From the NCBI GenBank assembly GCA_021300015.1, contig JAJTFB010000012.1, positions 1-64,000 on the forward strand: a stretch of DNA of 64,000 bases, written 5' to 3'. A program made the position numbers and the translations under genes. Below, in pieces: positions 16,595 to 28,700 of the stretch. The notes below the pieces were generated by a model. That model did no database searches, was not told where the DNA came from, and saw nothing but the letters and a program-made list of their open reading frames with translations. Positions within the stretch are counted from its first letter, which is position 1; each line of letters opens with the position of its first letter. The DNA comes from Pirellula sp. (GTDB lineage Bacteria; Planctomycetota; Planctomycetia; Pirellulales; Pirellulaceae).

Positions 16595-17122
16595 TTGGGA
16601 GAGATTAACCCCTACGATTTGCCTTGGCCTGACTCAGGGCGGCTTGCCGGAATCGACTTTGGGACCGTCCGGATCGGGGTCTCGTTATGCGATCCGAGCC
16701 GGACCTGGACAAGCCCCCTGGAGACCTTCCAACGCAAAGCCCAAGCCATCGAAGTCAAGCACTTCCAACAGCTCACCCGGGAAAACCAAATCGCCGGCTG
16801 GGTCGTCGGTTTGCCTTTGCACTGCGACGGACGCGATAGTTCCAAAGCGCGCGAGGTCCGGGATTTTTCCAAATGGCTTATCAGCACGACGGCTCGCCCC
16901 GTACGCTTCATCGATGAACGCTTTACGACGGCTCTCGCGACCCGATTGCTTCGAGAATTGAACCTGACCCACAAACAGCGCAAAAAACAACTCGATAAAA
17001 TAGCAGCCCACATCATTCTCGATGCTTACCTCGAATCATCCAAACATTCCAGTTTTCAACCTATCACTTTGGAGAATATCGACGATGCTCAAATCTCGCT
17101 CGACGATGCTTTGGATGCTTAA
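16595..17122 (+). CDS. ruvX: Putative pre-16S rRNA nuclease / Holliday junction resolvase YqgF
   Basis: An RNase H-fold protein with the YqgF signature GIDFGTVRIGVS near residues 19-30, VVGLPLHCDG in the middle and FIDERFTT near 104-111; the Asp and Glu in these motifs are the expected metal ligands. In Escherichia coli YqgF acts in 16S rRNA 5' end maturation. At 175 residues it is slightly longer than usual, with an extended tail. The next gene overlaps its 3' end by 38 bp. Confidence 0.93.
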   Translation: MGEINPYDLPWPDSGRLAGIDFGTVRIGVSLCDPSRTWTSPLETFQRKAQAIEVKHFQQLTRENQIAGWVVGLPLHCDGRDSSKAREVRDFSKWLISTTARPVRFIDERFTTALATRLLRELNLTHKQRKKQLDKIAAHIILDAYLESSKHSSFQPITLENIDDAQISLDDALDA

Positions 17123-17900
17123 AAGCCTCCCGAACAGACTCAGCCCTCAGCGGCTCTTGGCCTTCGGCTCAATTGCATTTCTCGGTACGCTCTTTGTCAC
17201 CGATCCGCCGAGCGTCTGCTCGGCCCAAGACAGTTCGGTCAAGACCACCGAGGAGCCCAAGCCGCTGACCAAATACCTCGGACGCCGTATCGCGATTCCG
17301 ATGAGCTATCACGGGATCCCTTGGCTCAATCGACCCGAGCGAATCCAAGAAGAGAACCCCGAGGAGATGCTCGAGCAACTCGAGGTTCAACCGGGTATGA
17401 CCGTCTGCGACATGGGTTGTGGGGATGGCTACTACACCATGGAATTGGCCAAACGCGTCGGACCGACTGGCAAGGTCATCGCCGTCGACATCCAACCGGA
17501 AATGCTCCAGGAGCTCTCTCGCCGTTGCGAGCGCAACAACCTCAAAAACGTCGAGATGATTCTGGGGTTGCCACACGACCCAAAACTACCGACCGGCAAG
17601 ATCGATCTGATCTTGATGGTCGACGTCTATCATGAGTTTTCGAACCCCGTCGAAATGCTCACCTCCATGCGAGAAAGCCTTAAACCCAACGGCCGCATCG
17701 CTCTGGTCGAATTTCGAGGCGAGGACCCACAGGTCCCCATCAAACCCGAACACAAAATGACCAAGAAACAAATCCTCAAAGAGTATCAAGCCAATAAGAT
17801 GGGCTTGGTCAAAGAGTACGACCGTCTGCCTTGGCAGCACTTGATGTTCATGGGAGCTGAATCTCAAGAGAAATCTCCCAAGCAGCCCAAGCCGGAGTAG
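17085..17900 (+). CDS. Exported class I SAM-dependent methyltransferase
   Basis: The 271-residue protein has an N-terminal basic and hydrophobic signal-like segment (PQRLLAFGSIAFLGTLFVT, then CSAQDSS) before a Rossmann methyltransferase domain with VCDMGCGDGYYT (SAM motif I) and VDIQPEM (motif II). ATG 17085 follows GGAG at 17071-17074 and removes the upstream stretch that overlaps ruvX in another frame. An exported methyltransferase is odd because SAM is cytoplasmic, though similar signal-bearing methyltransferases are known in planctomycetes. Substrate unknown. miaE starts 4 bp downstream. Confidence 0.82.
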   Translation: MLKSRSTMLWMLKSLPNRLSPQRLLAFGSIAFLGTLFVTDPPSVCSAQDSSVKTTEEPKPLTKYLGRRIAIPMSYHGIPWLNRPERIQEENPEEMLEQLEVQPGMTVCDMGCGDGYYTMELAKRVGPTGKVIAVDIQPEMLQELSRRCERNNLKNVEMILGLPHDPKLPTGKIDLILMVDVYHEFSNPVEMLTSMRESLKPNGRIALVEFRGEDPQVPIKPEHKMTKKQILKEYQANKMGLVKEYDRLPWQHLMFMGAESQEKSPKQPKPE

Positions 17901-17904
17901 CCCC

Positions 17905-18480
17905 ATGCTCCACCTCAAGAGCGAATCGCAAGCCAGATGGCTTCGACAAGTCGACGAGAATCTCGACGAGATCCTGATCGATCATGCCCACTGCGAGCAC
18001 AAGGCCGCGGCTACAGCGATGAGCTTACTGGGCGCCTACGTCGACTGCGAAGAACTCACCCGTGAGATGGCCGTCATCATCGCCGAAGAGCTCGAACACT
18101 TCCAAATGGTGCTGGATCTTCTCAAACGTCGAGGGATCGCATTTCGCAAGATTCGGCCGGGCGATTATGGCCGTCGCTTGAACATGCTCGTGCGTTCCAA
18201 CGAACCGGATCGGGCCGTAGATCGGCTGTTGATCGCCGGACTCATTGAAGCTCGATCCTGCGAAAGATTCAAGCTATTGAAAGACCACATCCAAGACGTC
18301 GAACTTGCGGATTTCTACGGATCCTTGTTCGAATCTGAGGCAAGGCATCATTCGAGCTATGTTCGGCTCGCAAGGCGATTCCAAGACCTTGAGCGGGTAA
18401 AAGCCCGCCTTGAGGAGTTGGCTCTCGCAGAGGCGGCGATCATCGAGACAGGCCACCCGCTCCCAAGAATGCACAGTTAA
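17905..18480 (+). CDS. miaE: tRNA-(ms2io6A) hydroxylase
   Basis: MiaE is a diiron oxygenase that hydroxylates the isopentenyl group of ms2i6A at position 37 of tRNA. The 191-residue length fits. The ferritin-like ligand set is visible: DHAHCEHKAA near 28-37, EELEHF near 60-66, EARSCERF near 112-119 and SEARHHSSY near 141-149. The gene sits in a tight run between the exported methyltransferase and a glycosyltransferase that starts 1 bp after its stop. Confidence 0.93.
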   Translation: MLHLKSESQARWLRQVDENLDEILIDHAHCEHKAAATAMSLLGAYVDCEELTREMAVIIAEELEHFQMVLDLLKRRGIAFRKIRPGDYGRRLNMLVRSNEPDRAVDRLLIAGLIEARSCERFKLLKDHIQDVELADFYGSLFESEARHHSSYVRLARRFQDLERVKARLEELALAEAAIIETGHPLPRMHS

Positions 18481-18481
18481 G

Positions 18482-19513
18482 ATGCGATTCGGTTTTGTCA
18501 CCCTAGGAGCCAATGTCCCGTCGACCCGCTTTCGCTTTTACCCCTACGAAACTCCTCTCACGAAGCGAGGTCACCGCTGTCGAATCTGGACCAGTTCCCC
18601 AAGCGTCTACGATTACATTCCGGCGATCGGATGGCGGCTGAGCTATCAGATCAAACGGGCGAATCGATTGTTGCAATACTCTCAGGCGCGATGGTTTCGC
18701 CCCGAGACGATCTACCTCGAGCGAGGTTGTTTTCACGACCCGAGCCTCTGGCTCGATCGATGGTTCCGAGAGCTCACGCCTCGGCTCGTTCTCGATGTTG
18801 ATGATGCGATCTTTCTTCAGTTCCCCGAGAAGACACGCCAGTTGATCGAAATGAGCGATCATGTCGTCGTGAGCAACCAACCTTTGTACGACTATGTCTC
18901 GCAGTTCCATTCCAAAATCACCGAAATCCCGACCTGTGTCTCGCTCGAACGGTATCGCTTGCGAGAACAGCCTGCGAATCCGACGAAAAATCCGATCATC
19001 GGCTGGATGGGAACCCCCTCGAACCTCCCGTTTCTCGCCCACTGCGCCCCTGCCCTGCGTCGCTTAGCACGAGAACATGCATTCACGCTGCTGATCGTCT
19101 CGAACACCTCCGATCCGCTCCGAACGATCGACCTGGAGGGAATCGACCTGCGCTTCGAGACCTGGAGCCCTGATATCGAAATCCAGCGATTGCACGAAAT
19201 GGACATCGGGCTCATGCCCTTGCCTGCCGACCAAGATTGGATGCGCTTCAAAGCCGCAACGAAGCTCGTTCAGTACATGTCGATCGGGATCCCTGCAGTC
19301 GCTAGCCCTATCGGGGTCAATGCGACGATCCTCCGAGACAACTCCGTGGGGTTTGCCGCCAGCCATGAGGACCAATGGTTCGAATCCTTAAGGTCACTGC
19401 TGCTCGATGCGGATCTACGTCAGCAGATGGGCAAGGCCGGCAGGGCCTTGGTCGAAAGCAAATTCTGCATCGAGGCGAACATCGATCGGCTCGAAGGCGT
19501 CCTCAAAGGATAG
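18482..19513 (+). CDS. GT4-like glycosyltransferase
   Basis: A 343-residue protein that resembles GT-B fold glycosyltransferases. The N-terminal domain has STRFRFYPY and the acceptor region, LDVDDAIF appears near residue 106, and the C-terminal nucleotide-sugar domain carries IGWMGTPSN, DIGLMPLP and the MSIGIPAVASPIGVN segment with the conserved Gly/Pro pattern. ATG 18482 is chosen because it gives the natural N-terminus and lies 1 bp after the miaE stop. It probably adds sugar to an envelope or exported polymer; donor and acceptor unknown. Confidence 0.88.
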   Translation: MRFGFVTLGANVPSTRFRFYPYETPLTKRGHRCRIWTSSPSVYDYIPAIGWRLSYQIKRANRLLQYSQARWFRPETIYLERGCFHDPSLWLDRWFRELTPRLVLDVDDAIFLQFPEKTRQLIEMSDHVVVSNQPLYDYVSQFHSKITEIPTCVSLERYRLREQPANPTKNPIIGWMGTPSNLPFLAHCAPALRRLAREHAFTLLIVSNTSDPLRTIDLEGIDLRFETWSPDIEIQRLHEMDIGLMPLPADQDWMRFKAATKLVQYMSIGIPAVASPIGVNATILRDNSVGFAASHEDQWFESLRSLLLDADLRQQMGKAGRALVESKFCIEANIDRLEGVLKG

Positions 19514-19680
19514 GCCAAAACGATTCGCTTCATAGGGTCTGCGGAGCCTTCTCTTACTTCCGTGTGTTCCGTGTGTTCCGTGGTGCCAAAACGATTCGCT
19601 TCATAGGGTCTGCGGAGCCTTCTCTTACTTCCGTGTGTTCCGTGTGTTCCGTGGTGCCAAACCGATTCGCTAAAACAGGG
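19514..19680. repeat. 71-bp tandem repeat, two copies plus partial third
   Basis: The unit beginning GCCAAAACGATTCGCTTCAT starts at 19514 and 19585; a third partial copy starts at 19656. The period is exactly 71 bases and the first two copies are identical as far as I can read. Each unit contains TTCCGTGTGTTCCGTGTGTTCCGTGG. It occupies most of the gap between the glycosyltransferase and the convergent giant gene. Confidence 0.9.
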
Positions 19681-19764
19681 GTTACGGAGCCTATAGCGGG
19701 AAACCTGCCACCGGATCGATTCCGGCAGCAGGGTGATATTCCCAAGGGCAGCTTAAGCCTAGAT

Positions 19765-22700
19765 TTACAGGCCGAGGATTTCGTCGAGATCTTGGCTCAA
19801 GGCCGAATCGAGACGATCGTCGATCGAGTCTTCTGTCGTGACTGAGCGTGCGGTCGAATCGAACAGATCGTCCGAATCATCGCTGGGGTTGCTCAGGAGG
19901 CTTGAGCTGAAGTAGCTGGCCATCGCAAGATCGCTGCTGCGAACCGTCGACTTCGTCCAAGCGACGGACCCCGAAGATCCAGTGCCCGAAGATCCACCGA
20001 TCGAAAGGCTGCTTGAGCTGATCGTCGAGACGGCTGGAGCTGCTGCTCGTGCATCCAAGGCTTCTGCTGGGATCCATAGATCCGCCGTATCCCCCGCTTC
20101 GCCCTCACCAGATCGACCTCCGTTAAGGTTCGAGTTGATGAAGTCGATCACGTTCAGCACGTCCAGGGAGTTGATGAACCCATCGCCATTGACGTCCAAG
20201 TAGGGAGGCACGGCGACAGGCGGCAAGGGCGGTCGGGTCGGAAGCCCAGCATTGATGTAGTTGACGATTTGCAACACGTCGATCGGCGATACAAACCCAT
20301 CCCCGGTGACATCGAAGCGATTGGCGGGGTTGGTGTAAGGATTCGCACCGATGGTGATCATCCAATCCTCAACTTCACCATCGATCGCTTCACCCAAAGG
20401 CGAGCCGACGGCCGCTTGATCGCTGCTCAATCGGAACCGTGCTGCGACGGGCCGGTCGGTGATAGATCCGGAAGGAACAGTGAAGTTCACCGCAGTGTTC
20501 AGTCCGTTGACGATCCGACCTGGGATATTGATCCTTTCGCTCGAATCGAAGGCACCGTTTCCATTGAAGTCGATCCAAGCACCGACGAAGGCCGGCCGTG
20601 CGATCGAGACTCCTTGGACGCTGAACTGGAACGATCCGCTGAATCCTGAAACGATTGCATTGAAGATCAATCCGTCGTCTTGATCTTGATCGGGCACCTT
20701 GGCGTCGGGATCGGCCGTGTTGGTCAACCCGAGCGAGAAGCCTTCGACGACCTTGTGCCTTGGACCATTGCTTTCACGCAAGCTCGAGTAGTTCGGATCG
20801 GGTGCATCCCCGTAATCGAAGCCCTCTCCTAGGAAGATCGTCACGAGTGTATCGCCGTTGAGTTCGGTCGCTCGCATTGGGTTGCCGGCCTTATCTCGAA
20901 TTCCCGAGACGACCTGGGTTCCCAATCCACCGACACCAAGGCTACCTTCGATGAAGATCTGATCACCTAGAACGGTGATTTCGACTCCAGCCATGTTGGC
21001 TTGCTCAAGTACATCGGCGATGATCGTCGCGACTTGCGAGGCAGCTTTTACTTCGCTGAGGTCAACGACGATCGGTGTGGTCACCTCGCGGCCTGGAACA
21101 CCCACGACTTGCAGACCACCACTGGTGATAATTCGCAAATCGCTTTGGGTTCCTACGGCGATCATTCCACCAGCGGAGAACGTTGCGTTAAGACCTAATC
21201 CCGAAGCGTTGATCGCTGCGACAATCAATGCTGCTTGCTGATCGGCCGATGCGGTATTGAGCGGTACGGCGACGTTGTTGAGCCCAACCGTTCCGTTCCC
21301 ATCGAGTTCGAAGACGACCGAGCGAGCGCCTGACTGGATCGAGAAGGTTTGTCCGTCGAAAATTCCTTCAGGGGCACCATTGTTGGTCGGAATCTTCAAT
21401 CCGTAAATCGGAGTCGTTCCGGTCCTGCCCGTCGCGGTGATCCGGCTCGTTGCTGGAATGAACTGGATCAAGTTGCTGCCGAGGATCTGCATTTCGCCGT
21501 TGCCGATCGATTTGACCGTAAGGTTCAAATTCGCCGAGTTGATCGCCGTGACGATATTCTGAGCGAGGATCTCTGGCAGATCGGAATTCAGGAATCGGAT
21601 CGGAGTGTTGCCTGTGACAAACGCGTCGTTGTTGTCGAACTCGAACGTCACTCTGCGGAATCCGTCGTCGACTTGGAAGGTCGTTCCGTCGATGGCGGTG
21701 TTCGAGAAGTTATCAGCGCTCGAGGGAACACGCAGTACGATGCCCGTCTCGACCTCGAAGTAATGCGGTTGAAGTTCCGCATCGATGATCGTGTAGGTCG
21801 TTCCATCGATGAGCGAACGAGGCTCGATCGCTTGGATCAAATTCTCGTTGGTGTTTACAAACCGGATCGTGTAAGCCGCACCGCTTTCCCAGAGACCCGA
21901 AAGTGGGGTCAAGCGAATAATGTTGCTCGTCGAATCGTATCCGAAACGGTAGTCTTGACCTTCGATCAAGGTCGTGCCGTTCTTGGCGATGATCAACGAG
22001 TTGCGAGTGACGGTCTTGCTGTCGACCCCGGTGCCTTGGGCGTTGAAATCCAATGCCGAGGTGTCCAAAACTTGCAGGTCGAAGTAAGCCAGCGAATCGC
22101 TGACCAATTCGATGATCCCCGGGGTTGGGTTTGAATCGGCACCCAGTGTGTCATTGTCGCGTGGGAAGAGGGACAGAACCGCAGGACCGGTGAAGTCGGA
22201 GCGGTCGGATGCACCTCGGTCCTTGAAGACCGACTCGCCGAGTCCCGGAGGAGCGACCACGTTGGGATCATCGGTCCGCAATGCACCGGTGATGTCGATC
22301 GCAGGAGCGATGATCGGCGATGGAGCCAATCCGAGCGGTTGCTTGACGGCCAACAGTGCGGCTCGGTCGACCAAAGAGTCGATCGATGAATCGATGGCTG
22401 CCGATCCGGGAACAGGATAAAGGTTTCCGTCGACCGCATCGGTAAAGAGCGGTACGGACGGTCCGACTTGGATCGGGAATTGACCTACGGTAACCCCGGT
22501 GGCGTTCGTCGTGTTTCGCTGGTAAAGGGTTCCGCCGATGACTGTCGAGGTACTGGTGTTGGCGACCGAAATTCCGGTCGTGCTGTTGGAGATGATGTTG
22601 TTGAGCAACGTCGGGCTAGCGTTGGCACCGACACGGATCCCGGTTCCCGAGGTACCGAATCGCAAGCCAGGGCGGCTCGATAGAGCCCCCACGGCGTCGA

Positions 22701-25700
22701 TGTCCGCACCGACAGAGTCACCGCTGGTTGGTCCATCGCCCGGTTCATCGGTCAATCGAACGAACTGCAGTTGGCTCAGCGAGTTGAATCCGAACTGATC
22801 CAGATCGATGTAACGATTGCTAAACGAAGCGGATCCTACGGAAGTGTAATTGACACCGTCTGCCGACACCTCGACTCGGACGAGTTCAGGCAGGCCGACT
22901 TCGTAGACAGCCAAGTCAGGTCGAACGTCGTTCGAACCGGTCAAGAAGTTGTCGGTGAACTGGACGACCAGCACACCACCGCGACCGAGCGACACGGCAC
23001 CTTGGCCTGGAATCGGCTCACCGATACCGCTGTAATCTGGAGCTCCGACGGCGTTGCCTGGAACTTGCAGGCCCGCGATCGGAGCGTCCACACGCGTGAC
23101 CGATCCACCGAAGATCGTGTTGTTGACGATCCGTGCGAACGGAACCGATGCGGGAACATCGTTTGGTCCGTTTAGCGGGTCGCCCCCGAGATCGATACCC
23201 CCACCGATGTTGCTGATGAGCTCATTGTTGACCATCACCGCTCCGGGGATCAATCGCTGGTTGTTGATCGTCAGCGTATTTCGCACCGAGCCTGGGTTCG
23301 GTGCCCCCGAAACCGGATCGCGGACGTCGGCAGTCATGACGACCCCGAAACCCGAGGAGAACGAGATGCGTGAGTTTTCGATGAGCACTTGGCCTTGATC
23401 ACGCGATGTATTGCGGTCCCCTTCGAGGTTCGTCGTCAATACATTTCCAACGGCCGATGGAATCGAAACCCCAGTCGCACCCGAGATCAAGATCGCATCC
23501 GAAGGTTGCCCACCTAGCCCTGAAACAGGGAATGCCACCACGCGGATTTGGGATTGTACGGCTGGCGAGTTGATAACACTCAGAACCAACGCTGCAACTT
23601 GGACGCTCGTGAGCGATACGTTCGGGTCGAAAGGTATCGCCACGCTCCCTTGGGTTACCCCAAATCCAGGATCGAGCGGCAAAAGGGTCGAATCATCGAA
23701 CTCCAGCCGGACCGTATTGTTGCCGTCGGTGATCGTGAAGGACAGCCCATCCGATAGGCTAGAGGAATCCTTGAATCGAACCTGAGGGCTACGTGTGACG
23801 AGGTAACCTACCGATGGTCCAACGCTTACGGTAACCGATCCGAGCAAGAACAGGTCGCGGGTGTTCGATCCACTGGAGCTGCCATCGACGCCCAGAGCAC
23901 TGGTCTCCAGGACGCTTTGCACGCCTGGGGAATTCACAGCGTCTCGGAAACGGGCCGCAATGGTTTGTGCGGATTCACCAGCGACAGGATCGTAAGGGAT
24001 CGGGAAGTTGCCCGGACGCACTCCACTACCTGGTTGACCGCTGGGGATCGAGATATCGTCGAATTCAAAAGTGATCGAGTTGTTTCCATCGCTGACGGTG
24101 ATCGTCTCTCCGTCGGTGATACTCGAAGCGTCGTTGAATCGCAGTTCGACCGCTCCGCTGAGGGCTTGATTCGGATCGAAAGCTTGGGTCAAGCGAATGC
24201 GCTCGTTGACGCTCAAGTTGTTCGGATTGTTATTGCCACCGTTGTTGGTCGTGCGGGTCGAAAGCGGCTGACCATATTCGGAACCTCCGCGAATCTCGAC
24301 TTGATAAGGACCAACGAGGATCTCGCTTCCGCTGCCCGGGACAGTCGTAAAGGTCGTATCGGGTGGAGCGTTGGAAACCGACTCTCCTCTTTCAGCAAGA
24401 CCGATGATGAAGTCATCGAGATAGAGTCCCTCGAAGTTGTTGTTCTGCGATCGGGTCGCAGGGTGCAATCGACCGAGAACATACTCGGAGAACTCATCTC
24501 CATCGCGAAGACCATTGACGCTAAACGGACCGGCATCGCCTACGGTTACTCCGGTCAGATCGATCGCGTTGGTGTTTCGACGGAACGTGGTATATGTATC
24601 GAGTCCAGGAGCTAGGTTCTCCTCAAAGGCTCTTGCAACGGCCGCTGCGACTTCGTCGGCCGTCATGTTCTGCAGAATGTTTACCGACACGTTCGAGGCG
24701 TTGGCGGATTGATACTCTCCATCGGTTCGAATGTTCGAGTTTGGACCGACGACCAAATCGCTGATGCCGTCGAGTTGCAATCGGTTTCCATTGAGGCTTG
24801 GATTGAACCGTGGCGAAATATCTAAGGTCACTTGGTACTGGCCTGTGGGACCAGAGGAAGTCCTGCCGGTTGCGATCAGCGGGCTGTACTCGTTGATGCC
24901 CGAATTGCTGATGCCGAAGTAGTAAGTTCCGGACTTGGCGAACGTGTGCGTTAGCGCCACGTCAAACTGAGTGGCAGTCGATGCACGGGCCAGTTCGTTT
25001 CCTAAGGAATCAAAAAGTCGGACGCGAGGATTCAGAGGCGAGCCGACGAGGCTTGCTGAGACCGCAAGGTCGATCGTGGTCCCTTCGTCGGCTTCGAATT
25101 CAATCATATCCACGTCGGCACGCACCGCATCGGGTTGTTCGCCCGGTTGCAGAACGAAATCACCGATCGCTCCGGTCGCAGTCCATTGGGTCAGCTCTCC
25201 AGCCGCAATGGAAGTCTTAAGGGCCGTGCGGAAGACTTCCGAACGGGCTTGCGGTTCCAAAACGTTTGCCGTCAACGCCTTGGGCACATAGGTCGCAGCG
25301 TTTAGAGACGCGAGCACCTTCTGGGCGACTTGCGATGGAGAGTCGCTCGTCGAATAACGGATCACGTTTCCGCTAGGACTCGTGCCGGTACCATCCCAGA
25401 ACACAAAGGTCGTTCCTCGTAGCGAGATGGTCTCGCCGGAGCGGATCCCGACGCCGGACGGGAAGACCAACGTCGCTCCCATTTCAATTTCAAAGGTTCT
25501 GCCACCGATGCTGAACGTCTGTCCATCCCGCAGTTCGCTCGCCGATACGGTTCGCAATTCAGGACCTCGGCTACCGAAGCTGTTGAAGCCTAGGCCACCG
25601 GCGGTGCTGAACTCAAATCGCAATCGCACTTGACGGTCGCCAGCAAACTGAGCCAGAGAGACTCGGGCTTGTCGCCACGAGGTCCCCGGAGGTGCCACGG

Positions 25701-28700
25701 CTTGTCCGGGCAAGGAGTTTGGACCTACCGGGCTGGGCACATTATCGACCAACGTTTCGATCGCTGTTTCCGAGGCGTTGTTCGTCGCCATTTGGACCCA
25801 GTTGTTATCGTCGCCGGCAGCGTAGACACGGAACGAGTCCCGCATCGGATTGAAGGTGTTATTGACCAAGCTCGAGGCTGCATCTTCGGAGGCCAAGAAG
25901 TAGCTGAAGTAGAGGGTCGGCAAGTCGGCTGCCGTGAGGTTCTCGAGCGAGAACGTCTTGCTCTCCATGACCCCAGTGGCTCCACCAGGGAAGTTGTACG
26001 TATTCTCTAGAGCCTCACCAAAGGCTCGCGGTTGGGCCAGCGGATTCGTACCGGTGTTGAAGTTCGCGTTGCTGTGCCCGAGATCTTCGTACCCGAAGTA
26101 CCAACTCGTTCCACCGAGTCCGGAGGTATTCCCCTCGATATCCGCGGAGATACCATGGCCCGCGTTGGCCGATCGCCGAGTGGTTTGGTGCCACAGGTTG
26201 TAATCGAGGTTTGAGAAGGCCAATCCATCGAAACCGGAACTACCTGTATCGACAAAGGTCGATCCGTTGGCGAAGACCGGTTGCAGGATCCCGTTGGTGT
26301 CAAACGCGTAGATCCGACCGCCGACGGTCGAACCAAACAGCAAGTTCGAATAGGCACCGTTGGCTACGTTGCGAGGTCCTGCGGTCAGTCCCGTGAATTG
26401 CAAGCCAGTCAACTGGTAGGACGAAGCGACATAGGTTCCGATCGCGCCAGGGCGATTGCTAAAGAGCTCACCGCGAGAGACACGGAACAATCCGCCAGCG
26501 TCGCTGACTGCATACAGATTCCCATCGATCCCTGCGACACCCCGAACAAAACCGCCAGGGGCGATACCGATGCGTCGCGTGGATCCGGTTGTTGAGGTCA
26601 CCGTCGCACCAAGGACCGTCACTTCGTTGCGATTGATCCCGCTCTCGACGGCCGAGAGTCCTGGGAAGCCCGAGGTGTTGATCGCTTGAACGACTCGCGT
26701 TGCGATGACCGCCGACGTATCGCTGGCCAAAAAGTTCACGCCGATGCGCCCGCTACCGATCGTGCCGTTGGTTTGCTGATCGACCGCGACTCCACGATTG
26801 ACCAACGTAGCGAAGCTGCCTACCAACGCTCCAGCGAAATTCAGCCGGTTGCCTTCAAAGCCAACTTCGATTCCCAGGGGAACCGCATCGGCCACTGCAC
26901 TAGCGAACTGGGCATTGTTCATGCTGGTCTGGTAAAAGACGGTTCGAACACCTGGAGTCGGAACAGGCGTGACCCCGGTGGTGATTTGATAAATCACACC
27001 GTCGATCGTGAATTGATCCCCATCGCGAAGAACTCGGTTCGGGAAATTGACCGGATCGAGATTCAGTTGCAGTTCAGGTCCAGCGTTGAACTCGATGATC
27101 ACATTTTGGTTGGTCGACAAGCGGAGCGTCACGGTATCTCCGTCGTTGATCAACGATCGGACCGAGTTGGCGATCGTCTCGGTCGCTTCGGTCACGGCAA
27201 AAGCCGTCGATGTCGTGCCTGCGGCCGCATTGGTTTGGATAAAACCGCGTTCGGTGATATCCGTACCGGCTCCGAGGATCAAGTCGGGAGCCCCGGTGAT
27301 CGGAATGTTGAATGAATTGTCCAGTGCCGGAGCGCTGATACCTGCCCCGGTGTTCGGATCGAATCGATACAGTACGTTATCAAAGTAGCTCACGCCACGG
27401 TTGGCTGCGGCAAAGTTAGCAGTCCGGTTCCGGTTGGCGACCAAGAATCCGAATTCGGCCTCGGTGCCTGTCTGATCTCGGATATCCATGACCGTGTAGG
27501 CTTCCGAATCGAACGGAGCTCCCGTGTCCGACAATTCCCCTGCCGTATCGAGCCCTCGAACCGTGAAGTTGAACGCTCCTTGAACACGCGTCGCGGCGGT
27601 CCCGGGATTGACCAGTACGTAGTTGAACAAATCGTTGCTCGGGGTTTGGAACCCACGCAAATCCCCGTTGGGTCGAATGAAGGTGTCCTTCATGGACTGG
27701 GGAGCAACTCCCACATCGTTTGGAAGCTGACCGGTAAAGGAGTTGGCGATAAAGTACTGAGTCCCCAATGCAGACGCGGCGCTGACATACAGCGGCACAT
27801 CGCCCAAGCTGTATTCGATCCTCGATTGCATGTCCAGGAAGGTCGGAGTCATCGGCGGAACGGTCGAACTGAGCTGATCGCCACCGACTCGGTCTTCGAC
27901 AATGAACCTGCCACTCGAAACCGGCAAGATTCGCAGGTTCGACGCGCCGAGCGAGTTGCTCAATCGGTTCGCCAAGACCGTCGGCACTTGGGTGCGATTG
28001 GTCACCGCCAAGTAGTATCGGCCAGCGGGCAATTCGACCGGTCCGATGTAAGGATCTAGAGTTCCGGTCGAACCGCGCCCTAAGTCCGCGTTGGTCGCTT
28101 GGGAAACTGGCGAGTGGCGATCGTCCAGGATGTTGCTGTTGAGCCCAACTCGAACCAACGAGGCGTTCGAACCGTCGGCTGTCGGAGCAAACAGGTACAT
28201 CGAAAGATCCGCTCGCCCAATCCCATCGGCATAATCCAGATCAAAAATCGTCGAGAGGTATTCCGCCAGCGGTGTGACCAACTGGGTGTAATCAATCGTA
28301 AAGGTAAACCAATCGACATCCGTAGCCGAATCGATGTTGCCGGCCAACGAGATCGTCTTGCGGTCGGTCGTCAGGATATTGCCAAGTTCTTGGGCGGTCA
28401 CAAACGTGTTGTTGTTGCCGCTGTTGATCTCTGCGGTCTCTCCGACCAACGGTGAGTGACGTGGTACCCCTCTGAGGGTCAAGCCTGTCGAGGCAAATCG
28501 AATGTCCGCATAAGCGACCGAGGTTCCAGGGAACTCTTGGTTTTCGCCCAATCGGACTTGCAATTGATAAGCACCCCGCGAGAGTCCTTGGCCGACCGAA
28601 TCCGAATCGCTCAATGCCGGTGTGCCGACGGCTTGTCCGGCGACTTGATTGCTCGAGCGAACCCGAATGTGGTAAAGCGAGGCTTGGCCGCTTTGCCCGG

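Noticed and set aside
19514-19680. CRISPR array
   Set aside because: The 71-bp units are contiguous with no unique spacers and only two full copies are present; no cas genes are near.
19554-19745. 63-residue frame with EHTEHTE
   Set aside because: It is translation of the tandem TTCCGTGTG repeats, a familiar artefact in planctomycete genomes.
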